Assembly: GCA_949152475.1 (NCBI GenBank)
Contig: OX424564.1
Span: 868,001 to 932,000, forward strand
DNA: 64,000 bases
Reading direction: 5' to 3'
Source of the DNA: Terebella lapidaria
Lineage: Eukaryota > Annelida > Polychaeta > Terebellida > Terebellidae
Positions 53,165 through 64,000 of this stretch are shown one piece after another (the stretch's first letter is position 1; each line of letters opens with the position of its first letter). Position numbers and translations under genes: made by a program. The notes under the pieces are model-generated. The model saw only the letters and a program-made list of their open reading frames with translations. It was not told the origin of the DNA and did no database searches.

Positions 53165-54139
53165 AGACAAATTACGTATACACCGGGAAGTAGCCTTGGC
53201 TTTTGGGGCCCCATGTTGCGAGCAGTGTATTGGCTCTACAGCCAACCCACTTGTTCTCAGTGAAAGCACTCTAATAATGCCTTTATGGCCTTCACTTTGT
53301 ATATTTTGGAGAGCATTGAATGGCAAATGCACATATTCCTTTGATGGGTTCCAAAACCAAGTAGCAGCATTTTAGTAATATTTTATTTCAACTGCAGTGA
53401 TCATGCATTTATGGGTGTAAAGTAGTGCTTGATAATTAGATGCAGGAGAGCTCTGGAATGCTGTGTTAGGCACGCGAATACTGCCAGCTTCTGGGGCCCT
53501 TTAGCGGCCCAGACCCCCGGCTGACAGGGACTTGCTTCAGCTTGCTTAGCAACATTTCACAACTGGGCCTCCCCTCCAAATCCTAGATCTGCCTCGAATC
53601 ATCCATGCTGAAACTCTTTAGGGGAATGGAAAATGGACCAAAGGAAATCTCTAAAACACACCACTGGGCATGCATAATGTAAACGTATAAAATTTCACTT
53701 GTATCAATGTTCACGTTTTCAACATCTCAACATATTCGCGTGGATTTAAGTTCGTGACTGTTGTGAATGGTCGGAACCCCGACTGAATAACCGTGTATTC
53801 GCGTGTATTTATTTTCGCGTGTTTTTTTTTTTTCAAACGCGAAATTCGCGAAATTAATACATCGCGAAATTTCATACGTGTTTTTCATACGTGAAATTTC
53901 AAGCGGGCTCCAGACCCCCGGCCTTCACCACCTAGCTTCGTGACATTTTACATGATGATCTTGGCCCTCCTTCAGAACCCTGGATACGCCCAGATCAGGC
54001 ATTCATACCTCTCAGTCCAAGGCCATGGAAATGAGACCAATGAGATCCCTAGAACACACCATAAGGTCCATTGGGGATGCATAATCGGATCAGCGGCTGA
54101 CAGGGGCCCCCTTCCCCCAAAATCCTATACCCGCCCCTG
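53165..54139 (-). mobile_element. Non-autonomous DNA element, reverse copy of the 14.9-kb element
   Basis: Reads in reverse the blocks of 14,920-16,480 (AAGTAGCCTTGGCTTTTGGGGCC, TGATCATGCATTTATGG, CAACTGGGCCTCCC, CCATGGAAATGAGACC) and ends CCGCCCCTG at 54,139. Long G run at 53,136-53,155 near the left edge. A stretch rich in TTCGCG words (53,790-53,890) is embedded. No coding capacity. Confidence 0.65.
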
Positions 54140-54453
54140 GAGTGCCGACGCATGACAAGTTATGATGATAAACACATCTGGAGTATCCAGTGATACTATG
54201 GTTGAGATAGTAGTTGGCATTTGATCTTAGATTTATACAATATATTCCTAGTTAGACGGTTATGAGATAACATACCTACCACAATTCCATCAGATTCAAT
54301 CACAGACTAATGACGCCGACTATAGATCTGGGTATCTACACTGTTTTAATAGATCTAACGCTAGAGTCCAGATTATCTAATACATTTTTCTAATAAATAA
54401 AACTTGCAACACCTGAGAAATGGTTCAAGCAGATCGAGAGACAAGATCACGTG

Positions 54454-57400
54454 ATGCCGATAGCGAGACAGGCGGGTCTGTACTTCCTAAGTGTGCCGTC
54501 CCTGGAGACCCTCTGCTCTGTGACGCTCGAGGTCCCGGACTTACAGAATGCCGCCGGGTCGCCGTACCAGCCTCATGTCATCAGATGCCGGTCAGAGTCA
54601 AAACATCAAAATTGAAGATAATATGGAGGGATCTAAATAAGGAGCTAATATTTTATTATATATTATTTATATTATGATACAGGGAGCTGGTTTTTACGGA
54701 GCCTGATATCTTGGCCTCACCTCTCCTCAACGATGACCGACAGATTCTTATCGTCATGCAGGTGTCCAAAAATAAATCCATAATTTTCAACATGTTGCTA
54801 TAAACCTCTATTTAGCAAAATTGCTCAGAAATATATACATGTATCATATTCATGCTAATATTCCAGCAAAGCTTCTTCAAATCTGGTAGACTACAGGCCA
54901 GACTTCAGAAGATTGGCATCAAGGTTTGTACTCGACTCTTCTACATTGCTAGATAATAAACAGGTCATGTTGGACTTGAATAGATCATGCACTCACACAT
55001 GATAGTAGAATGTATCATTGATTTGATTTATCATTTTACAATTCGTCTCAGATGCAGAAACCAAAGCGAGTCACTCCCGCCGACTTCCAGATGTGTCTCA
55101 ACTACACAATCCTGGCTAAAATCAGCCCGGCGTGGAACAAGGCGGGCGAGCTGCTCATAGAGGGTAACCATAGCTACAAGTGTAACTACTGATCAGTCTG
55201 GGCGTAATACTTGTGTTGGTGTGAATACAAAACTAAAATATGTTTTCGTCGCTGACAGGAAGAGACTTCGTAAGCAGTGACCAGAAACACAATGCCATAA
55301 GTATGTAGAAAATGCATTGCTTCCGAATCTTTCTTAAATATTGTATCACAGTCTATTGCAATGATTATTTTGTTTACGTTCTCAAATGTGTTGGTGATGC
55401 TTCTCTATTGTCAACTTCAAATGACAGATATGGAGCTGAATGTGTCAGAAACACAAACCTACATGAACCTTGTATCTCACATGATCAAAATGCCACCGAT
55501 TCGGGTTTGTATTCTATAGCTAACAAGATCATTAGTTCTGTAAGCATGTGCGGGATGACTGATGAAGCATGAGGAATCTGTTGACATTCATTCAGCCCCA
55601 CGACCTTGAAGTCAGCCCGGCCGTGTTACACGAGTTTCAGAGCCAGAATCCACATGGCACGATCCCGGAACACTCCATCTACAACCAGTGGTGCCATATC
55701 CTACCCAGGTTCTCAACAAAACCAGAACATAGCATTACTTTATTGGGGAAGTTCTACCCAAAAATGCCCTTATGGTTTTGTCTGAGTTTGTCGAGCTTTG
55801 CTTTGCATGTCCTTCATATATCTGAATGGTGGACCCAAGTATATGGTGTCTTGGTCGTCACCAAGGAGGAGGGGGGTTCTGGTGGTCAATTTCCCTCAAT
55901 TGGAGTTGCGAGATGTGGTGTGTAGTAATCTCACTCCAGTTGCCACTGTCTTATGGTTGAGTAGGCAATATGGGCAGTGTCTCTGAATGGGCTGTACAAC
56001 ACATGGGTGCTGGCCAATCAGAGAGGGAAGACATTCTTTAGAGAGCATACACAGGATTATAATAACAGTAAGAAATAGGCAATGTGTGCGTGCTCTCATA
56101 AAGAGAGTTCCGGTGTTTTGAGGCCTTTCGCTGTCTTTGACAGCTTCATCAGGGAATGCCATCTGTCTGATAAGCAGTGCTTTATAGACTGTAATGGCAG
56201 GTAACAGGTGGGTTATTTACAGGTGACAATAATTATTGTGTTTTCACAATTCTGTAAATAGAATGGTTGATTGAGGTGTTTATGATTTGTTGTTGATTGT
56301 TGTTTTCCAATCAACTTGCATGCAGGTTACCATGTTTGTGCCTTATGGTTGCAGGCTGGTTTCACTCTAATTGCATGCTGAAGTCAGGAGTCAATATAAT
56401 TGGTGTGTATGACAATGAGCCTGGCATCAATACCTGTGTGGGTGCCAGTGACCCCCTAGTTCAATGTAAAGCTCCATTGACGTGTAAATGCAAACTCAAA
56501 GTTTAAGGGTTTTCACAGGTAAAATATTCAATTTGATTGTAAAAATTACGTCATTTTACGTAATTGTGCTAATTACAATGGTAGTATTATAAACTAGCAT
56601 ATTCACGGTGGCTAGGCGTTACGCGTTATTCAGGGAGTGCCGCGTAAAATCATGAGTATTACGCGTTATTCGTGAGGAAATGGCACAGGAAACGACACAG
56701 GTCCCCACTTCAAATGAGGAAAATTAATGAAAAAGTTCATTTTCTTCCTAAAATTTTGTTTTCACAGAACATCCCAATGAGCAAACATTACGTATGCTAC
56801 TATTATTACTTGCATACATCGTTATATTTCACGAAAATGGACACACAGTTCGTGACAACACCCGCAACCTTGCGACTCGTTTGGGAAATATCATCGGCTA
56901 TCAATTGAAACCAACAAAGTGCGTGTTGGTAAACCATAGAATGTTCAGAGAAATCTTTCCTCATTGTTACACCATGCATCGAGTTGTTTTAATAGAGTAT
57001 TTTAGGAACTGAGAAGCTTTTTATTGTTTACGCGTATCAGCCTGAGGGAGAAAATCTGCACACGCGTTACAGCATGAGGAACCATGTGAGCGTTGTCGAG
57101 GATGATAGAGCTGGTAACGCATACATAAAGATTTTCAAAGTATGATTTGAGGCTGCACATGTTCCAAGTACTGACGATACTTCTCACTTATCATTATCCT
57201 CCATATGTTCCTCCCAATCTTCATAAATCTGAATTTGGCAAGATTATGAGTTTTCGTGTCTTTTATACAGAAGCTCACCAAGTGAAAACATTATCTTTTG
57301 AACTTGAATTTATTCCATCGAATGAGCAGTAAAACAGTAGAAAAATTCGCATTAAAACAAGAAATATTCCAATCTCAACAAAATATTTACTCATGCACAT

Positions 57401-60400
57401 ACGCGTAATGCCCTCAGGCAAATCGCGTAAAGTATAGCAAATAAACAAATGATACATTCAACCTAGATTCGCGCCGCTTGCGACCTTTGTGAAACATTTT
57501 GAAGACAGGCACATGTGAAGCCCATATTTTCAATATCATAGACCTGTCATTCTATCTACATTAATGCCGATATATAACATTTTCAAACCCAAAACCGAGG
57601 AGAGCGGCTGTCGAAGCAAAATTGGCAGATGTTGCGCAGCCGGAGTTCTCGCTACACTGGCTTATTTCTTTGATTTAAACTCTCAACAACAATCATGAAT
57701 ATGTGTAATGTTCCGTGCAAACCCAAATCCGACTTTCCAAAATGGTATAATTAGTGAAATTGTATTTTTTTCCTGCTAGGGGTCAACCAGAGGCTGCCAT
57801 TTCCTCACGAATTTACGCGTAATACTCATGATTTTACGCGGCACTCCCTGAATAACGCGTAACGCCTAGCCACCGTGATATTATTGACAATGCAAAACCG
57901 GAGATGTCTAAGTGCCCAGGGATCGTAATAATTCAAGGAGATAATAATGTCAAAGACAGCGAAAGGCCTCGGAACACCGAAACTCTCTTTATGAGACCCC
58001 GCACACATTGCCTATTTCTTACTGTCCTTCATATATCACTAAGAAATATCTATATCATAAAACACTTTTACAAAGTCATCCTTGAGGTCGAGACTGCATA
58101 TCTCCCGAATGGTGCATTGTAGAACGAAACGGACGTTTTATATTTTCGGCCATATCTCGGGAATGTTGCTCTGTAGAGTAAAATGGGCATTACTGACACG
58201 TCGCCGTAGGCAAACATGCCAAGTTTTTGGACACTTTAAGAACTACAATGTACCTTTGACATCTATCCTTGCAAGGTTTTGAAATGCCCCAAGACATCTC
58301 TAGGCCTTGATGTCTACCGGTAGTTATTACATACTGTTTTTTTTGTTTTCTTTGATTAATTCTCTGATTCTTTCTACGGGTTTGTTCTGTATGTGGCAGT
58401 CTTAAGAAAGGACAAGTGACTTCTGTGTCACACTCTCTGCCGGGAAACGGCCCTTTTCGATCCTACAAGGACATGAAACGCTACTGGAAAAACACGGTAA
58501 TTATCTCTACATCTATTCTATACCATAACTTCGAAAGCCCTGTGCCTACATATTATGATTCCAGTATGGATTCCAGTATGGATATCGCCTGCCTGAGACC
58601 GAAGAAAACCTCCAGTTCTTCGAGATTTACTTCAAGCTGATTGGAGACCGACTCTTCACGTACCTAACATACTGTATTTTTACGATCCATAGATTTTTTT
58701 TCTTCAATAATTTAATAAATATATTACAATGCAGGTGCTTGAATGAATATCCCAAATCCTGGTCCTTGGCTGCCTCGTCAACAGATACCCTAGCTGCTGC
58801 GTGCGGCCGCGCAAGCCGACCTATTTTCCTGTCCTGGATGGCAGAGCTGTGGTCGAGGGATTCCTTCAGACTCTCCGAGCAAAAGTCACAGCACTCTGCG
58901 GAGTCAAACTTATCGTCGAGACATGCGCCAAATACCCAGACCCTCACCTCGGCATCATCTCTGTCAGTTCTACATCATCACTTTGACTAGAAATAGATTC
59001 AAAATACACAAAATTATGTTTCATGCTATCAAGTTAATATTCAGGAAAGCTTGAGGATTATTTGCTTGTGAATCAGTTCTAGTATGATTCTGATTCAAGG
59101 GCACAGAGACCGTCAACACTGGCCACAACTTGACTTCCAACCCCAGGAAATCAAACCCGACTTATCAGACCCACAGGCCAGAGGTGTTGTGTCACCGAGT
59201 GAGTGACGTCTCACGGGACGCAGGCCTCGGCTCCAATCAGACATGGAGAGCAATAGAAAGCGAAGTTCAACAGCAGATACCACAAGCTGTGATTAACAGT
59301 AGCATCCCACTCCCATCGGATAATGATCCAGATGTGATTGGCCCTTCACAGCCATCTCAGAAAATCGTTCCGATGTTCGGGGCGATAAAACGTCAGACTC
59401 ACATCCGAGAAAGTCTACACTTGAAAACACAAACTGACTCACAGAAAGTTGTGCCTATCTTCAAACCGTCACTTCCCAAACGAGCTTCCACACCTGAGGT
59501 TCACCACCCGACCAGAGACCCCAATCACAATCTGTTCGGGACAACAAAATCTGACAGCACCAGTGTCATGGGACCATGTCAAAGCAACCTCGTCCGACCG
59601 TGCTTCAGCGTCAGCAAAGCCCCAGCTGGAGCCAGGACTTCAGCCTCTCGACCACCTCCTTCTCAAAGTCAGAGACAGCAGCGCTCTCCTGAGGCGGCAC
59701 TTCAAACTCCAGCTCTTGGCCGAGTTAGACTCCCTCAAAGTAACGATACCTCAGCACCTCCTAACAGAGTCCAGAGTGGCAAAGGGCCATGTAAATCACC
59801 AGGTACAAGAACTCTGACACCCGCGAACAAGCTTAGTCTCTCAGCACAGAGACGCAGTATACCAGCCCTGTCCAGTCAAGGTACCATGGCTCCACCGCAC
59901 TCCCAGACAGGTGGTCACCCGGAGCTCGCCTTGTCAGCCACACCGCGTCCTTGGACAGAAAGCGATCCACAATACGACTCTGGGTTTGCAAGTGGCTGGA
60001 CCCCGACTGCCTCCCCACGACTCCCCTCCACACCCATCTCAAATGTCTTGGCAGTCAGCAGCAAACGCAACTTGATGGTAGGTTCTAGAGATTGGCACAT
60101 TACGGGATGTAGTACATGTATGGTACAATGACTTTTTATGAAGATTTCATTTATGTATACACATGGATATAGTCATACGTACTTGTACGCTCGAACTTAA
60201 CCAGCATGTTCCTGAACCAATCTCTTTGCTGTGATCTCGCCTCTTCTCACTCAAGCAGGATGTCGCAGGAAACACACCGGCTAAAAAGCCCCGAGCACGA
60301 CCCCAGATCCAAGAGGGTCTCGATGTTGACACACTGCTCAGGTCCAACCAGGTCTGTATCTGCTCATAGTGCAACAAACACACAGCACAAATCCCACGTG

Positions 60401-60600
60401 CTGTCAGTGGTCGCGTGAAGATCTGCACAATGACAGTATGTTGTGGATATTTGTGTTGATTCCAGGCTGGTAAAGTGAACACAGCGACGCTGATATCATG
60501 GTTGAAACAGAGAGGAGTTCCATGCAAGGTCAAGGACAAGAAGGGAGACCTCATACAGAAGGCCCTGTGCTTCATCAACATGATGAGAACTGAACACTAG
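54454..60600 (+). CDS. C18orf63: C18orf63 homolog, 726 aa
   Basis: Thirteen exons with GT-AG borders and fully consistent phases: 54454-54590, 54683-54761, 54867-54923, 55052-55163, 55259-55300, 55428-55504, 55596-55708, 58400-58496, 58577-58659, 58785-58962, 59100-60077, 60259-60351, 60466-60600. Recognised from conserved blocks of vertebrate C18orf63 as I recall it: FFKSGRLQARLQKIG, AWNKAGELLIEGRDF, MELNVSETQTYM, YGYRLPE, FKLIGDRLFTYPSCCVRP and ATLISWLKQRGVPCKVKDKK near the end. The N-terminal ~325 residues are the conserved globular part. Exon 11 (326 codons) is a Ser/Pro-rich linker, and the C-terminal ~45 residues look like a small helical module. Human C18orf63 is of similar size; no biochemical function is established to my knowledge. 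Intron 7 carries transposons. Confidence 0.87.
56064..58030. repeat. Inverted repeat pair in C18orf63 intron 7
   Basis: About 56,064-56,147 (AGTAAGAAATAGGCAATGTG … GGCCTTTCGCTGTCTTTGACA) recurs inverted at about 57,945-58,030, roughly 90% alike. The TIR element 56,604-57,877 lies between the arms. Probably the remains of an older TIR element. Confidence 0.75.
56604..57877. mobile_element. 1,274-bp TIR element with 5-bp target duplication
   Basis: Ends CACGGTGGCTAGGCGTTACG and its inverted complement, similar over about 80 bp, flanked by ATATT at 56,599-56,603 and 57,878-57,882. The terminal repeats are rich in TTACGCG words. No transposase was seen; superfamily not assigned. Located in C18orf63 intron 7. 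Confidence 0.85.
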
Positions 60601-61017
60601 GTCCTCAGAGACGACATGGCCTTTCAAGGTCGTTAGTTCGTAATTTTTTATCAGTTTGTGATATACTTATATACGAAACCAGTAAATATACTTTATATAC
60701 GAAACCAGTAAATAGTTTTTCATGATTCTAATGTGTAATTATTCCATTGTTGTAATCAAATATTATGACATGATATATGTTGATACAGTTTGCTAGTCAT
60801 TGCAGTCAAATCATTGCATTCTCCAGTGATCCATATACTCATTACGGTTTCATCATATATCCATGGATTGCCACGAATGGTTTAATTTTTACATAATACT
60901 GTTCTTGTTGTTAATGTACGCTGGCTCGTATTAAAGTTGAAAGATGTGATGGATATCTGAGATACAGAACAATACCGCCGACTAATGCGTTGAAATTATT
61001 TCTCGTTTTGTTAAATT

Positions 61018-61023
61018 AATAAA
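61018..61023 (+). promoter_or_regulatory. Poly(A) signal of C18orf63
   Basis: AATAAA 418 bp after the stop codon. An ATTAAA near 60,931 is an alternative. Confidence 0.5.
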
Positions 61024-61047
61024 GTATTTATGCGTAATTTGATGCTG

Positions 61048-61053
61048 TTTATT
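61048..61053 (-). promoter_or_regulatory. Candidate poly(A) signal of the MROH1-like gene
   Basis: TTTATT on the plus strand gives AATAAA on the minus strand. A nearer signal within 61,060-61,800 was not obvious. The region 61,054-61,814 would be 3' UTR; it includes a G run at about 61,785-61,803. Confidence 0.35.
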
Positions 61054-61814
61054 TCCAAAGTAGCAGACATTCAACGCTGCACACCGGTAATTAAGGCAAT
61101 TACATGGCACAGAAACAGTGTGCGAGCACAATGGATATCTAAATAGCCAGAGGAACTCACTGCACTTGTATGCACACTTGTTGATACCACAAAAGATCGC
61201 AATAATCAACGGTCTGGTCTAGTTCTTAGATACAGAAATGTTTTCACATATTTCCTAACTATTCATCAGATTTGATCCCAAGAACAAACAATTTAGAAGA
61301 AAGTCACTATAATGTACAAAATTTCCGTGTAGAAGAGTTTACTCCATTAGAACATACAAGATTGACCTGGCAGTAAATGTAGCTCATCAAATAGAACATA
61401 TAACTACATCTGACCTGCAAATACTGACTTGAAAACCCTCACATAGAACTTAACCAAGAAAAGGAAAACTTGAATAATGATGATACCCGACCAACCATAT
61501 ATTTCTACCAAATAAATGCCAGTAATAGTTAATAGCATACACAAATGGAATTGTTCATAAATACAGAAACCGATATGTCAATGAATTTGAAGCCATTTTG
61601 CCAGAAATATCCACATGGCAGTGACAGCACAGAAAAACATGTACAAGAAACCAACTATATACATGTAGTATACATGATACAGCAATAACAGCAACATACA
61701 TTATAATATACATGTATAACAAATCAATAATGACCAGCTATGAGACGATTGTGCACGGAAAAGAGCACAGAATTCACGTCGTGGTGGGGGGGGGGGGGGG
61801 GGGAATGTATCGTA

Positions 61815-63580
61815 TCACAGATCATGAAGCCAGCTGATTGCCTCCGCGGCTTTGATTCTAACTTCTGGCGAGTCGTCTCGTAGCAGCAGCACCAGGGCTG
61901 GGGAGAAATCGTATACACTCTGAGTGACAATACATGAATTACTTGTACATCTGATTCTTCACTTGCTTTTTCTACCAGATTTTGAATTCACTTAAAAGAG
62001 GTTGGTTATTTGCTGCTTGGACCAATTATCTTCGCTTACCATTAGACACGTGTTCCTTAGAGATTGTTGTGTATTTATCACTGGTCATATTGCCAAGCAG
62101 AAAACCTGAAACAAGGATTCAAAGTATTTTAGCCATGTGACTATCGAGAGCTCTGTATCTCAAGGACTCACAGTCTCCCGTACCGGTGAACATTGCAGCG
62201 TTACATCTTATCTCCGGCCAAAAACTTTTGTAGAAGTTGACAGCACCCATCGTGTAGAAGTTAGCTTTTTCTGGAAAGTCTTTGTTCTGTGGATCATAAG
62301 CAAATAAAGAAAGAAATCAGTGATTTTGGCATAAACATAGACTCAATCAGTTGTACTGTATATTGTATGCACTCACTGACCAGGACTTTGGTAAGATCGT
62401 TGATAAACTCCCCGTAATGCAGGGTTCCGTCTTCCAGCAGATGTTTCTGGAACATGGAGTTAATCGCCTCGGATGGAAGCAGGGCCCCGAGCTGACGCAG
62501 AGCTGATTTACATGCCTGTCAAATTACAAAGATAACATGGAATCAGGATAAGACCTCCCATTTTTGATCCCCCGTACGGGCTGTATCCATCTACTGTATC
62601 CTGTGTGATCTAAATTTGACTACAGACTAGCCATTTTGTTTTAGGAACCTCAGCTTTGAACTTGATGATTTCTGAACTTTACCCCAGTGAGTCAGTGACC
62701 TGACCCATAACTGTGACCCCTGTGACCTCTGACCTTGATAACGGCTGTATCTGGATCGTTCAGGTGGAGCAGCAAGCTGACTAGATTTGCATGGATTTGT
62801 TCCAGGAAAGGTTCCTTTGAGGGACCATCTCCAAACCGAGACAAGCCGCCAAACAATGTGTAAGCGGCTGCTCGAACGGTCTCCTTCTCCTAGATAATCA
62901 AATACAGAATGTGACAACCTCAGACAAAAGTAAAAGTGGTAACGAGCCGGAGTGAGTTTTATGAAGGCTGACCTTTTCGAAGCAGGGGCGTATCTTGAGT
63001 GCAATGTTGATGAGAACAGCTCGGATGTGAGTCTCGTCAATCTGAGCGAGAACTTTAGCGAGACCTTCCATAGCCTCTAGCGTGATGTCATCCTCCAGGT
63101 CTTCTTTGTCGTCCATCCCAGACATCAGCGCCGCCAGGACTGTCGTGGAGAACTTCTGGACCTGTGTGGACACAAGGCGGGAGATACCTGACACTGTCAG
63201 TTTGGCACAATGAAGAGCAAAGTTCAGACATTATACAATAAACTTAAGTGAAGTTTGGCAACCCCGTGATAAAGAGGCACATTGTTTACCCCATTACTGG
63301 AGTGTCGCCCATTGTTTTATTAAGTGCACCATAATCTGCATGTTATAACTGTGATGTTACTACTTGTGTAGCCACAACACCGTGTGTAGCGTTGTGACAT
63401 GACCGTGTCTACAGTCAGACTGGTTTGTCGTATAACTGACCTGTTCTGGACCGGTGTGGGCGATGTTCCCGAGCCCACGCACACAGAGCATCCTGACACG
63501 GAGGTTACTGTCCACAAGTCGTCCCAGGAAGCTGTTGGTTAACATCTCTACTTGAGCCAGGTCACCAGCACACCGACACG
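61815..63580 (-). CDS. MROH1: MROH1-like maestro HEAT-repeat protein, last seven exons (partial)
   Basis: Minus-strand exons 63441-63580, 62973-63161, 62734-62889, 62381-62515, 62184-62286, 62040-62105 and 61815-61897 (stop TGA) have GT-AG borders and consistent phases, 290 codons. The start of the gene is right of the window. The peptide is a run of HEAT-like helix pairs: MLTNSFLGRLVDSNLRVRML-CVRGLGNIAHTGPEQ; FSTTVLAALMSGMDDKEDL; VRAAAYTLFGGLSRFGDG; SLLLHLNDPDTAVIK; ALRQLGALLPSEAIN; FTGFLLGN; ALVLLLRDDSPEVRIKAAEA. These match the C-terminal part of MROH1 as I remember it (human protein about 1,640 aa). HEAT arrays are scaffolds; the molecular role is little known. Exon 62,184 has an alternative donor 12 bp downstream (GTGAGT). 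Convergent with C18orf63. Confidence 0.8.
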
Positions 63581-63772
63581 CTACAAACTGATAGAGTCAG
63601 ACTCCCTTCAGACACGTTATATAAGTATATCTACTGCATGACAACTCACAACTCATCATTGACAGGCATATCTTTCTTTCCAACTGGCAAGCATTATTAT
63701 TATCAGTAACGAGGGCGTCACCTATAGGATATTGCTCATTTGTTCTGTGGATAGTGCCGGGTCGACAATAAG

Positions 63773-63811
63773 AAAGTGGCGGGCCGACAACCGTTGTCGG
63801 CTCGCCACTTT
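63773..63811. repeat. 39-bp hairpin in a MROH1-like intron
   Basis: Arms AAAGTGGCGGGCCGACAAC and GTTGTCGGCTCGCCACTTT pair with one mismatch around a single-base centre. No flanking direct repeat was found. Confidence 0.7.
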
Positions 63812-64000
63812 AATCACGTGACTGTTTACTTTCCTCTAGCAGAACCACGGCGAACGCATGACACAAAATATTGTTCTAAAGTAGAATATTTCGCTACGTT
63901 AGTAGTATATTTAGAATATTTCGCTATGTTACAATTTATGTTGTATTCAAAACAAACATGTCTCATGCTACGGAAGAATCTTTCAAATTGCATCTGGACG

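Noticed and set aside
59449-59817. Alternative 122-codon frame over C18orf63 exon 11
   Set aside because: The frame continuous with exons 10 and 12 is open for 326 codons; this one has no splice-compatible ends.

Overview
This is a eukaryotic, animal-type genomic window: genes are split by GT-AG introns, intergenic DNA is AT-rich and most of the sequence is transposon-derived. The repeat content (Helentron/HINE-like arrays carrying a TCCG microsatellite, a DIRS fossil, large Ty3/gypsy elements, LINE fragments, many small TIR elements) together with orthologs of metazoan genes suggests a marine invertebrate. A lophotrochozoan, perhaps a mollusc, is my best guess; the species cannot be read from the sequence.

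Host genes. (1) Positions 1-4,257 hold two convergent, tail-to-tail paralogs of a LAT-type (SLC7A9-like) amino-acid transporter. The plus copy is cut by the window edge; the minus copy reads as nine further exons plus a start exon, 471 aa. Their penultimate exons are identical although the last exons differ by about 15%. (2) Positions 21,303-25,430 (+) hold a protein with an RRM-like domain, a long disordered proline-rich region and a C-terminal TatD nuclease domain; its first exon(s) were not found. (3) Positions 54,454-60,600 (+) hold a 13-exon homolog of vertebrate C18orf63, 726 aa. (4) Positions 61,815-63,580 (-) hold the last seven exons of a MROH1-like HEAT-repeat protein, convergent with C18orf63; the candidate poly(A) signals of the two genes lie only about 25 bp apart.

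Mobile layers. 4.6-6.7 kb: degenerate HINE copy carrying a 452-bp TRIM. 7.8-14.0 kb: LTR split by a DNA element, then a near-perfect 2,294-bp tandem duplication. 14.9-16.5 kb: non-autonomous DNA element carrying a solo LTR. 16.65-20.4 kb: DIRS-type fossil carrying three datable insertions (1,279-bp TIR element, 227-bp MITE, 735-bp solo LTR). 26.3-33.1 kb: TRIM, roughly 370-bp satellite and a head-to-tail HINE array. 33,115-47,111: a young, whole-looking 14-kb Ty3/gypsy element with gag, pol and a long extra third reading frame encoding a zinc-finger/coiled-coil protein rather than an envelope. It sits inside the same satellite, which resumes at 47,112. 48.5-49.1 kb: fold-back repeat with a 38-bp palindromic insertion flanked by 9-bp repeats. 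50.5-53 kb: two LINE fragments with natural empty-site copies beside them. 53.2-54.1 kb: reverse copy of the 14.9-kb element.

The most unusual signals are the third frame of the gypsy element, two hairpin modules whose paired words change together (29,599-29,915), the RRM-TatD architecture, the exon-limited identity of the transporter pair with its in-frame amplified splice acceptor, and the 38-bp palindrome with 9-bp flanking repeats.
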